In this document: positions 1-7,217 of the stretch, piece by piece
Numbering within the stretch: the stretch's first letter is position 1
How the letters are laid out: every line of letters starts with the position of its first letter
Source: a virus
DNA length: 23,285 bases
Strand: one strand, 5' to 3'
Virus record (IMG/VR): IMGVR_UViG_3300031578_000345
Span: 1-23,285 of that record
Program-made: the position numbers and the translations under genes
The notes under the pieces: model-generated
Seen by the model: only the letters and a program-made list of their open reading frames with translations
What the model was told of the DNA's origin: nothing
Databases searched by the model: none

Positions 1-84
1 GACTTTTAGAAAACTTTCTTTAGGACTATACCCCATCGGGGTATCGAGTGTTGTATCCCCTATTGAGATTGTTCCTTCTGCCAT
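1..84 (-). CDS. Start of tail protein downstream of tape measure (partial)
   Basis: This is the first 28 codons of a gene that runs off the left edge of the window. It begins with ATG at 82-84 after a perfect AGGAGG ribosome binding site, and it starts 10 bases after the tape measure stop codon. The visible protein begins MAEGTISIGDTTLDTPMGYS. In siphophages the gene after the tape measure usually encodes the distal tail (Dit-like) protein, so that role is inferred from position only. No domain can be recognised in so short a piece. Confidence 0.65.
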   Translation of the reverse strand, partial: MAEGTISIGDTTLDTPMGYSPKESFLKV

Positions 85-94
85 AATCTACCTC

Positions 95-1837
95 CTAATA
101 AGACATTTCAAAGCCTTTACGACCATACTGTCTGATAAATTCTTCAAAAGCTATTCCTACTTGCTGTTTAATTTTAGATATATCACTATCATTCCGGACT
201 ACAGGATTATTGATATTGATGGTTAAAGATTTTGCACCAGCTTGATAGGCCTTGTTCTGTTCCGGGTTCAATACTCCTTCACCTTGATGTAATAAGGCCA
301 AGCCAGTCCGAGGTACATAACCGATTCCTGTTTGATGTGAAGGAATACTTGTTCCACCTATACCAAAACCCTCAGGGGTTGTTGGTCCAACAATTGCCCC
401 TTCAATAACTACTTTTCCTATTCCTGCAACTGCCTTTTTAATAAAATCTATAACTTTTTTTAATCGTTCAAAACTATCGCTTATAAATTTCACAAGTTTA
501 TCAAAAACACTTTTTACGAAATCAATAACTGATTTCGTTATATCTCTTATACCTAAGAAATTAGTTGCCCAAGCAGTTGCTAAACCTGCAACAGCAATAA
601 CAACCAATCCAATCGGACTTAATAATGTGGTAATAGCTGTAGCTAAAAAACCTAAACCCATTAAAATGGGACCACCTACAGCAAGAACTAAACCTATTTT
701 CCCCACAGTTTCAACTAATGCTGGATTGGCTTTTGCCCATTCTGCTATCTTTACAACTATATCTGATATTTTATTGACCATTTCTGTAATCATAGGTGCA
801 AAATTTTCACCGACTGTAATAGAAAGGTTAGAAAGAGAGCTTTTTAATCCATCCATAGCAGCTTGTCCAGTTTCACTCCATTCAAGAAAGGCTTTTTTAG
901 CACCGCCAATGCCTTCACCAACTGAAACAATAGTATCATTTAAGGTCTTAAAGCCTTCAGCACCTAAAGCAGAAAAGCCTAACATTGCTTCTTTTCTACC
1001 GAATAAATCAGCCAAAGCCTGTGCACTCCCACCAGTATACTCTTCAAGTTTCTTTAAGACCTCAACGAATCCCATTTCTTTAATAGCAAGGTCTGCTGAT
1101 TCATAACCCATTTGAGCAAGGGCTTCCGTCATGGACTCAGTAGGTTTCATCATTCCAATTAAAACCGATTGAAATTGATTTGTAGCTTCTGATGTATTTC
1201 CTGCAGTTTTAGTAATAACTGCTAAAGATGCAGCCATTTTCTCTTGTTCGATATTCAAGTCAGAGGACATCTTTGCCAAGCCACCAATGACTGGGATTAA
1301 TTCACCGACTGTAGTCTGGCCTTCTTTTTCTATGCTAAATAATAAATCTGCGGCTTCACTTGCACTTTTAATTGCCCCCTCATAACCAGCCATCATTTTG
1401 GTTATACCTTTAACAACTTCTGATTGCTCGACATGGGCAGCCTTTGCGGTTTCTGCTGCAGTCGTTAAAAGGTTTAATGCTTCAATAGGATCTTTTGCAC
1501 CTGCTGAGATCACCTGATAATAACCTTCCATGAGTTGAGTACTATTACCTAATATCGGGTCAATACCTCTTATATTATCTTCAATTTCTTTAAAGGATTG
1601 GTCGGTGACTTTGGCCATGTCCACAAGTTTTTCTTCATAGTCAGCATAGGCCTTATAAGTTCCAATTACAGCAGTAGAAATGCCTATTCCGATAAGAGAC
1701 ATATTCCTACCGATAGTAGCAACTTGCTTACCAAAACTACCGATTTTAGTAGCTGTTTGATTAAGTGCATTTTGAAGATTAGTGGCATCACCTATTATCT
1801 TTACTACTAATTCGCTTGTTATATTTTGGCCTAACAT
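95..1837 (-). CDS. Phage tail tape measure protein, TP901 type
   Basis: This 580-residue protein is expected to span the tail tube lumen and set tail length. Residues about 66-300 look like the TP901 tape measure core: a segment starting YEEKLVDMAKVT, then helical Ala/Glu-rich sequence and GELIPVIGGLAKMSSDLNIE. A long hydrophobic stretch (about 378-425) is typical of tape measure proteins and may act in membrane passage. Near the C-terminus is GYVPRTGLALLHQGE (506-520), a motif I recall from many tape measure C-termini. The ATG at 1835-1837 has AAGGGGTGATT upstream. At 580 residues it is short for the family; using the usual 1.5 angstrom per residue, the tail would be about 85-90 nm. The tail chaperone genes lie just upstream in transcription order, but a plus-strand gene has been inserted between them. 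Confidence 0.93.
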   Translation of the reverse strand: MLGQNITSELVVKIIGDATNLQNALNQTATKIGSFGKQVATIGRNMSLIGIGISTAVIGTYKAYADYEEKLVDMAKVTDQSFKEIEDNIRGIDPILGNSTQLMEGYYQVISAGAKDPIEALNLLTTAAETAKAAHVEQSEVVKGITKMMAGYEGAIKSASEAADLLFSIEKEGQTTVGELIPVIGGLAKMSSDLNIEQEKMAASLAVITKTAGNTSEATNQFQSVLIGMMKPTESMTEALAQMGYESADLAIKEMGFVEVLKKLEEYTGGSAQALADLFGRKEAMLGFSALGAEGFKTLNDTIVSVGEGIGGAKKAFLEWSETGQAAMDGLKSSLSNLSITVGENFAPMITEMVNKISDIVVKIAEWAKANPALVETVGKIGLVLAVGGPILMGLGFLATAITTLLSPIGLVVIAVAGLATAWATNFLGIRDITKSVIDFVKSVFDKLVKFISDSFERLKKVIDFIKKAVAGIGKVVIEGAIVGPTTPEGFGIGGTSIPSHQTGIGYVPRTGLALLHQGEGVLNPEQNKAYQAGAKSLTININNPVVRNDSDISKIKQQVGIAFEEFIRQYGRKGFEMSY

Positions 1838-1858
1838 TTAATCACCCCTTACCATGAT

Positions 1859-1886
1859 TTGACATTTGTATCTTTTTTGTTATAAT
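1859..1886 (+). promoter_or_regulatory. Near-consensus sigma-70/sigma-A promoter for the plus-strand moron
   Basis: A perfect -35 box TTGACA (1859-1864) is separated by 16 bases from a perfect -10 box TATAAT (1881-1886). Transcription would start near 1892-1894, just before the secreted plus-strand gene. The promoter lies in the short gap upstream of the tape measure start codon and points against the structural operon. Autonomous promoters of this kind are typical of phage morons. Confidence 0.85.
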
Positions 1887-1909
1887 ATAATTTTATGGAG
1901 GGTAAAATT

Positions 1910-2392
1910 ATGAAAATTTCTAGATTGTTCATATTTCTTCTTTTTTTCCTTTTAATCTGTTCAATTTCTATCTATCCCGGTGAAAAAACTTATCAACTTA
2001 ATAAAATAGGTAAGGTTATCGTTACTGATACTTTTAAATTCTCTCTTAACTCAGCCCGTTGGGATAATGGTGGTGAGTTTTTTACACCTGATGTTAATAA
2101 ACAATGGCTTACTCTTGACTGTACGATTCAGAATATAAGTAAAGATACTGTAGCTTTTTCCAGCATGCTTATGCTTGCTTTATTTGATAGTAAAGGTTAT
2201 TCTCAAAGCATGACACTTTTTGCCGATACCAAAGGCTCTATAGATGGTTACATTGCCTCATCCCAAATCATGCGTGGTGAAATTGCCTATGAAGTTGATG
2301 ACTCTTGTTTATATTGGGAATTTGTATTCAAGCCAAGCCTATTAGATACTAAACAATATTTTTATTCTATTAAAAAAGAACAGGTTAAATAG
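1910..2392 (+). CDS. Secreted DUF4352-like (telokin-like) protein, probable phage moron
   Basis: This is the only convincing plus-strand gene. Start choice: GGAGGG at 1897-1902 sits 7 bases before ATG 1910, giving 160 residues. The in-frame ATG at 1895 is almost at the predicted transcription start and lacks a ribosome binding site. The N-terminus MKISRLFIFLLFFLLICSIS is a signal sequence. A Cys is present, but its context does not match a good lipobox. The mature part has the beta-sandwich pattern of DUF4352 proteins: a WLTLDCTIQNISKD strand, then DSKGYSQS, KGSIDGYI, MRGEIAYEV and WEFVFKP. Its 3' end overlaps the converging tail chaperone frame by 8 bases. It carries its own promoter and breaks the chaperone to tape measure order, which fits a moron. 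A role at the host surface, such as lysogenic conversion or superinfection exclusion, is inference. Confidence 0.85.
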   Translation: MKISRLFIFLLFFLLICSISIYPGEKTYQLNKIGKVIVTDTFKFSLNSARWDNGGEFFTPDVNKQWLTLDCTIQNISKDTVAFSSMLMLALFDSKGYSQSMTLFADTKGSIDGYIASSQIMRGEIAYEVDDSCLYWEFVFKPSLLDTKQYFYSIKKEQVK

Positions 2393-2827
2393 CATCTATA
2401 TTAATTCCTAAATATTTAAGGATTGCCATTTCTAATACTACTTTTCGTTTATAATGCTTTGATGCACTTTCTTTTAATTTGCCAAGCTTGGGTAATGGAA
2501 TTTTTATGATTTTTTCTCTTTCCCAACCATAAGCAAAGGCAAAAAGTTCTACGATATCTTCTTCGTTTGTGTAAAATTTACGCCAATAATCCTATTGAGT
2601 TCTTTGGTTTTTTCTTCTACTTCTACCATTGGAAAAGATTTCATAAACTCTTCAAGATTCATCTTTATATCATCATTGAATAATTTAATAGCATATAAAT
2701 AAATAGTAAATGTTTGTTGTAATGTTGTTAGTTTTTTACCTTGATAACTTTCATAAATTATATCTAAATCATAAGAACTTAATGCATCAATTTTATATTC
2801 CTTTTTACCTATCTTTATCGTGGTCAT
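2385..2827 (-). CDS. Tail assembly chaperone G-T fusion made by -1 ribosomal frameshift
   Basis: Reading the G gene from 2827 and slipping back one base at AAATTTT (2573-2579) opens a second frame that continues to a TAA at 2385-2387. The product would be 85 residues from the G frame plus 62 from the T frame, 147 in total. The T part begins YTNEEDIVELFAFAYGWERE and ends KYLGINIDAI. The segment EDIVELFAFAYGW is like the downstream half of many siphophage tail chaperones. In lambda-like tails, G and G-T bind the tape measure protein and recruit tube subunits. The location between the tail tube and tape measure genes is exactly where this pair is expected. The 3' end overlaps the converging plus-strand moron. 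The T frame has no useful start codon of its own near the junction, so frameshifting is the simplest reading. Confidence 0.85.
2549..2827 (-). CDS. Tail assembly chaperone G (zero-frame product)
   Basis: This 92-residue protein is read without frameshifting. It begins MTTIKIGKKEYKIDALSSYD after the ribosome binding site AAAGGAG and ends at TAG 2549-2551, eight codons past the slippery site. It is a small, mostly helical protein with a short N-terminal beta segment. That layout, together with a position immediately downstream of the tail tube gene, is usual for the tail assembly chaperone. It would be the more abundant product, with the fusion made at a lower level. The sequence alone shows no domain I can name with certainty. 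Confidence 0.85.
   Translation of the reverse strand: MTTIKIGKKEYKIDALSSYDLDIIYESYQGKKLTTLQQTFTIYLYAIKLFNDDIKMNLEEFMKSFPMVEVEEKTKELNRIIGVNFTQTKKIS
2573..2579 (-). promoter_or_regulatory. -1 programmed frameshift slippery site AAATTTT
   Basis: On the minus strand the zero-frame codons are GTA AAT TTT. The heptamer A AAT TTT fits the X XXY YYZ rule for -1 slippage, and the shifted codons are AAA TTT TAC. The zero frame ends eight codons later, while the -1 frame stays open for another 62 codons. Confidence 0.85.
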
Positions 2828-2857
2828 AATTACTCCTTTCTTTTTAGATAATTTCTT

Positions 2858-4549
2858 TTAATATGCAATTTCTGCATTGATCAGTGTAAACAATGCTGCA
2901 TATTCTAAATCTGTATCATATTTAGCCTTTCCAGTTACCGCACAAGTTAATCTTCCCGGTCCACCGATGTTGATAGGATAAGCAGTATATTTTACTCTTG
3001 GTAAATCAATCTGTAAGGTATAAGAATGTCCGGTTTCAACTTCTACTCCTACAAATTTTACCTGGAAAGCCCGTTCTGTTCCCAAAATGAATAAATCAAA
3101 TTCGGTCTGATCAACAAATTCCGTTACAAAGTTAATTGGCATACTCCGATATCCGTCTCTAATAATCTTTCTCGGTATAACCGTCTGGTTGCAGGTATAA
3201 TGACCCCTGCAGGCGTTATCGATTTTTATTCCAAAACTTTCTATATCATAATCGACAGTTCCCGAAGCCCCTACATTATCTATAGTGATGGTTGCCTGAT
3301 TCCAGGTGAATGGATTAGTAGTTTCCAAACCTACATTGGTTTTCACTACACTTCCTAAATCTTTGGCAATTATTCCACAAGTAGCCCTTAATATCTTTTC
3401 GGCCGTACCGAAACTGAAAGCCAAAGTATTTACTGCTCCACCCAAGAATTGGAAGGCATCCCCTTGATCCCGGTAGACTTCCAAGGTATAAGGGTTAATC
3501 GGGCAGTCTGCATGAAAATCAGTTTGTCGGGGTGTAAATGTCCACTTTTTGGCTGTGCCGGCAGTATAAGCTCCTACCCTTCTTAAATCGTCTAAATGTA
3601 TAATACATTCCGCTTTGTCTACTACCATTTTTGCTCCTACGGAAATAACTGCATTGAAAGCATTCATGGCATTTAAGATTGCAGCACCTGCTGCCTCATC
3701 TCCGGGTAGAGTGGCAGTAGCCATAGTAAGAGTTTGAGCCGCTACTCCGGTAAGAAGATAATCTCCATCACTACTATCAGTCCCTGTAACGTGGATCGTA
3801 TCTCCTACTATAAATCCAGCGGCAACGAAATCACCGGCAACAGTAGTTATGGTATCATCACCACCACCTCCGTCTACGAATGCAATGTCCGTTCTGCTCA
3901 TATATCCCAGGGGAATAGTACATTCTGTCCAAACCCCGGCAACTAAAGCAGGTATATTAGCAAATTTAGGAGTGCCTGTACATCCGGCAATCTCACCTAG
4001 CATAAACTGTAAATCTCCAAGAGCACAATCCTTGTCACATTTGACCCATACTATTAAAGCAGTATCAAGATGCATATCAGTTGATGCTATCAGTTCGGTA
4101 GCTAAAGTCTCACCAGCTGCAACCCCAGCAGTAACGGTTAATTTAACTGCACTACTGCCTTTCTTTTTATCGGCTGAATCTATCCCTGAAATGACCCCGG
4201 CATTAACACCTTCTACCTGATCCCAGGCATCCTCGCAATCTTCTAAAGTTAATACGGTAGCATCGGCTGCTACTGGTCCGACAGGTACATTAATATTACT
4301 TCGTAAGATATGACCGATACTCGCAGGATGTACTTCCAAGACAACATCACCAGTAAAAGCCCGTTCACCCTGATAAGATACTGGCTCATCAGCTACTGCC
4401 CTTTGTGCGGCAGATAACACTTCTTCAATATTCGGTGTTAAGGATTCAGAAATAAACGGTAAAAAAACGTCATTATCCCCAACTCCATCTCTCGTTCCCC
4501 AAGTAACCTCTTTCTTAATTCCTATGTGTCCCCTTGCTCCAATTGGCAT
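2858..4549 (-). CDS. Major tail tube protein with nested inserted domains
   Basis: This 563-residue protein lies between tail-terminator-side genes and the tail chaperones, the place of the tail tube subunit. Residues about 1-95 (IGIKKEVTWGT opening) and 326-563 fit a phage tail tube protein. They are separated by a large insertion of about 230 residues. The insert (about 96-325) resembles a carbohydrate-binding jelly-roll: a DCEDAWDQVEG opening, GSSAVKLTVT, LIVWVKCDKD, AGVWTECTIPL, and a closing ECIIHLDDLRRV. Inside that lies a second module (about 219-295) starting DIAFVDGGGGDDTIT and containing DFVAAGFIVGDTIHVTG. The same module occurs in the beta-helix protein at 7824-10229 and, more weakly, in the adaptor at 6422-7213. 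Tail tube subunits are usually about 150-300 residues, so this one is greatly enlarged and probably displays the inserts on the tail surface. AAAGGAGATGAT precedes the ATG. Confidence 0.8.
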   Translation of the reverse strand: MPIGARGHIGIKKEVTWGTRDGVGDNDVFLPFISESLTPNIEEVLSAAQRAVADEPVSYQGERAFTGDVVLEVHPASIGHILRSNINVPVGPVAADATVLTLEDCEDAWDQVEGVNAGVISGIDSADKKKGSSAVKLTVTAGVAAGETLATELIASTDMHLDTALIVWVKCDKDCALGDLQFMLGEIAGCTGTPKFANIPALVAGVWTECTIPLGYMSRTDIAFVDGGGGDDTITTVAGDFVAAGFIVGDTIHVTGTDSSDGDYLLTGVAAQTLTMATATLPGDEAAGAAILNAMNAFNAVISVGAKMVVDKAECIIHLDDLRRVGAYTAGTAKKWTFTPRQTDFHADCPINPYTLEVYRDQGDAFQFLGGAVNTLAFSFGTAEKILRATCGIIAKDLGSVVKTNVGLETTNPFTWNQATITIDNVGASGTVDYDIESFGIKIDNACRGHYTCNQTVIPRKIIRDGYRSMPINFVTEFVDQTEFDLFILGTERAFQVKFVGVEVETGHSYTLQIDLPRVKYTAYPINIGGPGRLTCAVTGKAKYDTDLEYAALFTLINAEIAY

Positions 4550-4551
4550 AA

Positions 4552-4743
4552 TTAATCATCTCCTTTCTTTTTAGATTTTTTTCTTTTCTTAATTTTAATT
4601 TTTTCTTCTTTAATCTCATCAAAATATCCAGTTTCTATCATCATCTTTCCCATTTCTTCACTAACCTCTACTATTTTTTTGGGTTGATGGACTCCGAAAC
4701 CTACAACCCAAAGTTCGGTATCTCGATTAAATTTTAATCTCAT
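4552..4743 (-). CDS. Small basic phage protein, function unknown
   Basis: A 63-residue protein with a short beta-type N-terminal part (LKFNRDTELWVVGFGVHQPK), then IVEVSEEMGKMMIETGYFDE, and a very Lys-rich tail ending KKRKKSKKKGDD. Its ATG overlaps the stop codon of the upstream tail terminator gene as ATGA, so translation is probably coupled. The protein encoded at 14257-14469 has the same plan (a VEV/IEV strand, a helix with GK, then a basic tail) and may be a distant relative. The basic tail could bind nucleic acid or an acidic partner, but no function is known to me. Confidence 0.7.
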   Translation of the reverse strand: MRLKFNRDTELWVVGFGVHQPKKIVEVSEEMGKMMIETGYFDEIKEEKIKIKKRKKSKKKGDD

Positions 4744-5177
4744 GGTCCCATCCTCTTTATATAATTAACTAAAGTAACTGAAAACCGAATCGGTTTTTCC
4801 CCTTTTGATCCAAGAAGAAATTTAGTTTTCCCCATCTCGCTTAAATAACAATACCCGCCTAAAGGTTCTAATGGAGGTTTCATGTCTGCCCTTAAAGCAT
4901 TCCTCATTGTTTCGGTTAAAGACATAATTAGTTTCGCATTGGCCAATGTATCTGCAAACTCTACCATTATCACTATTCCGATGGTATATTGTTCATCATG
5001 GACAGCATATTGTGCTATGACTGGGAAGTTTTCATTTAATAAAAAATCTTCCCCTACTCCTACACAGGCCACAGGATAGGCACTATAACTCATTTGATCT
5101 CCAAAATAGACTCCCTTCAAAGTAACATCATTATTTACTATATCTATCACTTTGTCGATAACATCGGCTAAAGCCAA
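4740..5177 (-). CDS. Probable tail terminator / tail completion protein
   Basis: This 145-residue protein follows the gp10-like gene and precedes the tail tube genes, the usual place of the tail terminator (lambda gpU-like or SPP1 gp17-like). It opens MALADVIDKVIDIVNNDVTL. A central beta region, QYTIGIVIMVEFAD, and a C-terminal strand, KPIRFSVTLVNYI, fit the alpha/beta fold of these proteins. The start codon is TTG (5175-5177), preceded by GGGGGTGA at good spacing. Its stop overlaps the next gene as ATGA. The assignment rests mainly on gene order and size. Confidence 0.7.
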   Translation of the reverse strand: MALADVIDKVIDIVNNDVTLKGVYFGDQMSYSAYPVACVGVGEDFLLNENFPVIAQYAVHDEQYTIGIVIMVEFADTLANAKLIMSLTETMRNALRADMKPPLEPLGGYCYLSEMGKTKFLLGSKGEKPIRFSVTLVNYIKRMGP

Positions 5178-5191
5178 TTTTACTTCACCCC

Positions 5192-5605
5192 CTAGAATAC
5201 CTTCGTAAATCCTTTAAAATTATCCTTAATAAATTCGGTTAAACCTTTATGTAATATCATTTTTATCTCCATTTCTTTATCCTTTAAGGCAGGCTTCAAA
5301 AACGGATATGCTGCTTGATTATAAGTCCTTCCTAAACTATCGTCTCCTTTAAATCCAAATTCAATTCTTCGGGCATAAACTACGTTAGTACCTACCTGTG
5401 CATTTCTAGGAACTAACCGCGTGGCAATAGAAGCTCTCAATCTGCCGGTGTCGACATGGGGAGTCTGGTATATTTTGGCTGTCCGTTCCACTAGATAGCC
5501 AGCCTTCAGTAAAGCCTTATCGATTTTATTCTGGGCTTCCTTCCCTGCATGTCTAAATTTCTCGGCTAATGCCTTGCCTTCTTTTACTTCCATTTTAATT
5601 TCCAT
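5192..5605 (-). CDS. HK97 gp10-like neck/tail protein
   Basis: A 137-residue protein of the HK97-gp10 type, which acts at the head-tail junction or in early tail assembly. Recognisable features are the N-terminal helix (GKALAEKFRHAGKEAQNKI), then VDTGRLRASIATRL, the family hallmark T/DTGxLRxSI, then VGTNVVYARRIEFGF, and a final YPFLKPAL. Length and motifs agree with the family. The ATG at 5603-5605 is preceded by GGAG eight bases upstream. It lies between the small zinc-ribbon gene and the tail terminator in the same operon. Confidence 0.88.
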   Translation of the reverse strand: MEIKMEVKEGKALAEKFRHAGKEAQNKIDKALLKAGYLVERTAKIYQTPHVDTGRLRASIATRLVPRNAQVGTNVVYARRIEFGFKGDDSLGRTYNQAAYPFLKPALKDKEMEIKMILHKGLTEFIKDNFKGFTKVF

Positions 5606-5608
5606 TAT

Positions 5609-5803
5609 TTAATCTCCACCCCAATGTGACTTTGATATATCCATTTCTATATCAACATTACAAAATGGACAAATATCAATATATTTTCTTTTATAAGACA
5701 TTTTGTGTCTTATAGAATCAAATCGAATATTATCATGACTTTCATAATAATCTTTCATTTGTTTACAACAAAATTCTACTTCATCAATAATTTTTATTCT
5801 CAT
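5609..5803 (-). CDS. Small Cys-rich (zinc-ribbon-like) protein
   Basis: This 64-residue protein has a Cys-Cys pair near the N-terminus (VEFCCKQM) and a CPFC pair near the C-terminus. The spacing suits one zinc-binding site. Similar small phage proteins are common, with no known role. I start it at ATG 5801-5803 because this ATG overlaps the stop codon of the upstream membrane protein gene as ATGA and has GGGTGAT just upstream. The in-frame GTG at 5813-5815 would place the start inside that ribosome binding site. Confidence 0.7.
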   Translation of the reverse strand: MRIKIIDEVEFCCKQMKDYYESHDNIRFDSIRHKMSYKRKYIDICPFCNVDIEMDISKSHWGGD

Positions 5804-5997
5804 TTTATCACCCACAATAAATAGCCACTACCTAAAAATATTGCAAATACTAAAACATGTATTGCTAATGTTGAGGGCTGATTTATACTATCCCAATTTT
5901 CAGATATCCCACAATATATACCCAGAATATTCATTAACACACTAGCCCCAAAAACAAATGCAACGATTAATCTTATTAAAAATATACTAATTGTCAT
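5800..5997 (-). CDS. Small protein with two membrane segments
   Basis: A 65-residue protein with two hydrophobic stretches: about residues 4-28 (IFLIRLIVAFVFGASVLMNI) and 43-63 (LAIHVLVFAIFLGSGYLLWV), joined by a short polar loop. Size and topology would allow a holin-like or other small membrane protein. The position among neck genes is odd for a lysis gene, and no lysin gene is nearby, so no function is assigned. It overlaps the 41-codon gene upstream by 11 bases and the zinc-ribbon gene downstream by ATGA, so the three are probably translated in a coupled way. Confidence 0.65.
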   Translation of the reverse strand: MTISIFLIRLIVAFVFGASVLMNILGIYCGISENWDSINQPSTLAIHVLVFAIFLGSGYLLWVIK

Positions 5998-6112
5998 TAT
6001 CTTTTAACCTCTTTTCTACTTCTTCTCTGATTTCCTTGTTTGGTATATCTTCTAACTTCCAACCAAATTTCTTTATTTTATTAAGCCAGATATCAATTAT
6101 TCTGATGTCCAT
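5987..6112 (-). CDS. Small charged helical protein, 41 residues
   Basis: A short gene starting with ATG directly after the TAA of the head-closure gene (TAAATG). The GAGGTG in the end of that gene serves as its ribosome binding site. It encodes 41 residues beginning MDIRIIDIWLNKIKKFG and ending EVEKRLKDNDN, which looks mostly helical and highly charged. It overlaps the next gene by 11 bases. The tight packing on both sides supports it being real. Function is unknown. Confidence 0.65.
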   Translation of the reverse strand: MDIRIIDIWLNKIKKFGWKLEDIPNKEIREEVEKRLKDNDN

Positions 6113-6418
6113 TTAGGCCACCTCACATAAAAATATTTCATAGTAGTCAAGCCAATCGCTGGGTTTTCTCTTGACTAGATATTCATTACTTCCGTCAACA
6201 ATTTTATCGCCGGTCTGTATGTCCTCGCTGCTCCAGCAAAACATTCTATGGGTTACATTAGTTTGGATATAACTACTCATAGCCAAAGAATCCTGTGGTT
6301 TCAATGAATAGATACAACACCTTAAATTTATCTTCTCATTAACCCAAGCCTCAACGCTATCTCCGGTTGCCGATGCTTTTCGTTTTAAGGTTATAGATTT
6401 ATTGAAAAACTTTTCCAT
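6113..6418 (-). CDS. Probable head-closure (stopper) protein
   Basis: A 101-residue protein immediately after the head-tail adaptor, the usual place of the SPP1 gp16-like or head-tail joining protein that closes the portal channel. It has the expected small beta-barrel pattern: ITLKRKASATGDSVEAW near the N-terminus, LRCCIYSLKPQD, and ending with DKIVDGSNEYLVKRKPSDW, a strand-turn-strand found in many such proteins. Length fits the family. It starts four bases after the adaptor stop codon. Confidence 0.75.
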   Translation of the reverse strand: MEKFFNKSITLKRKASATGDSVEAWVNEKINLRCCIYSLKPQDSLAMSSYIQTNVTHRMFCWSSEDIQTGDKIVDGSNEYLVKRKPSDWLDYYEIFLCEVA

Positions 6419-6421
6419 TTA

Positions 6422-7213
6422 TTACACCGTCCAGTTAATATAAGAACTTAATTCCTTCCTGATATCATCAGTAATGTCGCCATCCTCAAAATAAGTTATA
6501 GAATGGGGACCCAAACTTTCCGATTTTACATTCCTGTCCTTATCATATATTTTCTTGATTACCCTTAAACAGCATTCCTCTACATCACTAGGAACAGTGG
6601 CATATCCTGCATAATAGGTTATCCTGATATTCTTATGCCCTTCCGAAAATCCCGATAAATAATAAATATTATCAATATCAACAAGATAATACTCACTGTC
6701 AATTTCTTCCTCGTTGATCCATAAACCCCTAAAATGACTGATAGTCACGTCATCATCATCTGTATCGGCTACAATGGTATCGTCAAAAGTCAAGACAAGA
6801 GCAGCTACTCCAGCAGTAGCTATAGTCAACAATCCGCTGTTCTCATCAGAATTTTGAACTAATACCTTATCTCCTGCCGTAAAGCCATCATCTACAAAGC
6901 TACCCCCATCATCACGAGTGACTTTTTTGGTGGCAGCATCCCAGACTAAATCATCAAGATTGACAGCCAAGACTGGATATTGCTTGAAATATAAGATTTC
7001 CTGTTCCTTGCCGTCATAACGTTCCTTGACATACAACCTTGCTAAAAATTTTCGATTCAAGGCATTCTCAATAGTCTTGGAGGCCTGATTGATTAACCCC
7101 TCAATATGATTATCCTCATCTCCGCCATCGGAAGTAAGGCCAAGTTCTTTATTCGCTTTGACTAATGTTGTTAAAGCATACGTATCTAATTGACTTACAA
7201 AATCGCCTGCCAT
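6422..7213 (-). CDS. Head-tail adaptor (gp6/gp15-like) with inserted beta module
   Basis: The N-terminal helical part (residues 1-60, ending SKTIENALNRKFLAR) and the C-terminal part (YLVDIDNIYYLSGF, then IRITYYAGYATVPSDVEECC and a final helix) match the phage head-tail connector family, HK97 gp6 or SPP1 gp15 type. These form a ring under the portal. Usual members are about 100-200 residues; this one has 263. Residues about 90-160 hold an extra segment, GGSFVDDGFTAGDKVLVQNS then VLTFDDTIV and DDVTISHF. It resembles the module in the tail tube protein and the beta-helix protein. AAGGAAGGTGATTAA precedes the ATG. Confidence 0.82.
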   Translation of the reverse strand: MAGDFVSQLDTYALTTLVKANKELGLTSDGGDEDNHIEGLINQASKTIENALNRKFLARLYVKERYDGKEQEILYFKQYPVLAVNLDDLVWDAATKKVTRDDGGSFVDDGFTAGDKVLVQNSDENSGLLTIATAGVAALVLTFDDTIVADTDDDDVTISHFRGLWINEEEIDSEYYLVDIDNIYYLSGFSEGHKNIRITYYAGYATVPSDVEECCLRVIKKIYDKDRNVKSESLGPHSITYFEDGDITDDIRKELSSYINWTV

Positions 7214-7217
7214 TTAA

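Noticed and set aside
627-1106. Long plus-strand open frame opposite the tape measure gene
   Set aside because: It mirrors the tape measure codons on the other strand, has no ribosome binding site, and its composition is unlike a real protein here. The same applies to the other plus-strand frames opposite structural genes, such as 3849-4220, 8341-8622, 8958-9290 and 16590-17042.
1895-1909. ATG at 1895 as the start of the moron gene
   Set aside because: It lies almost on the predicted transcription start and has no ribosome binding site; ATG 1910 has GGAGGG at ideal spacing and gives a clean signal sequence.
5800-5997. Holin
   Set aside because: Size and two membrane segments would fit, but there is no lysin nearby and the gene lies among neck genes, so a lysis role is not supported.
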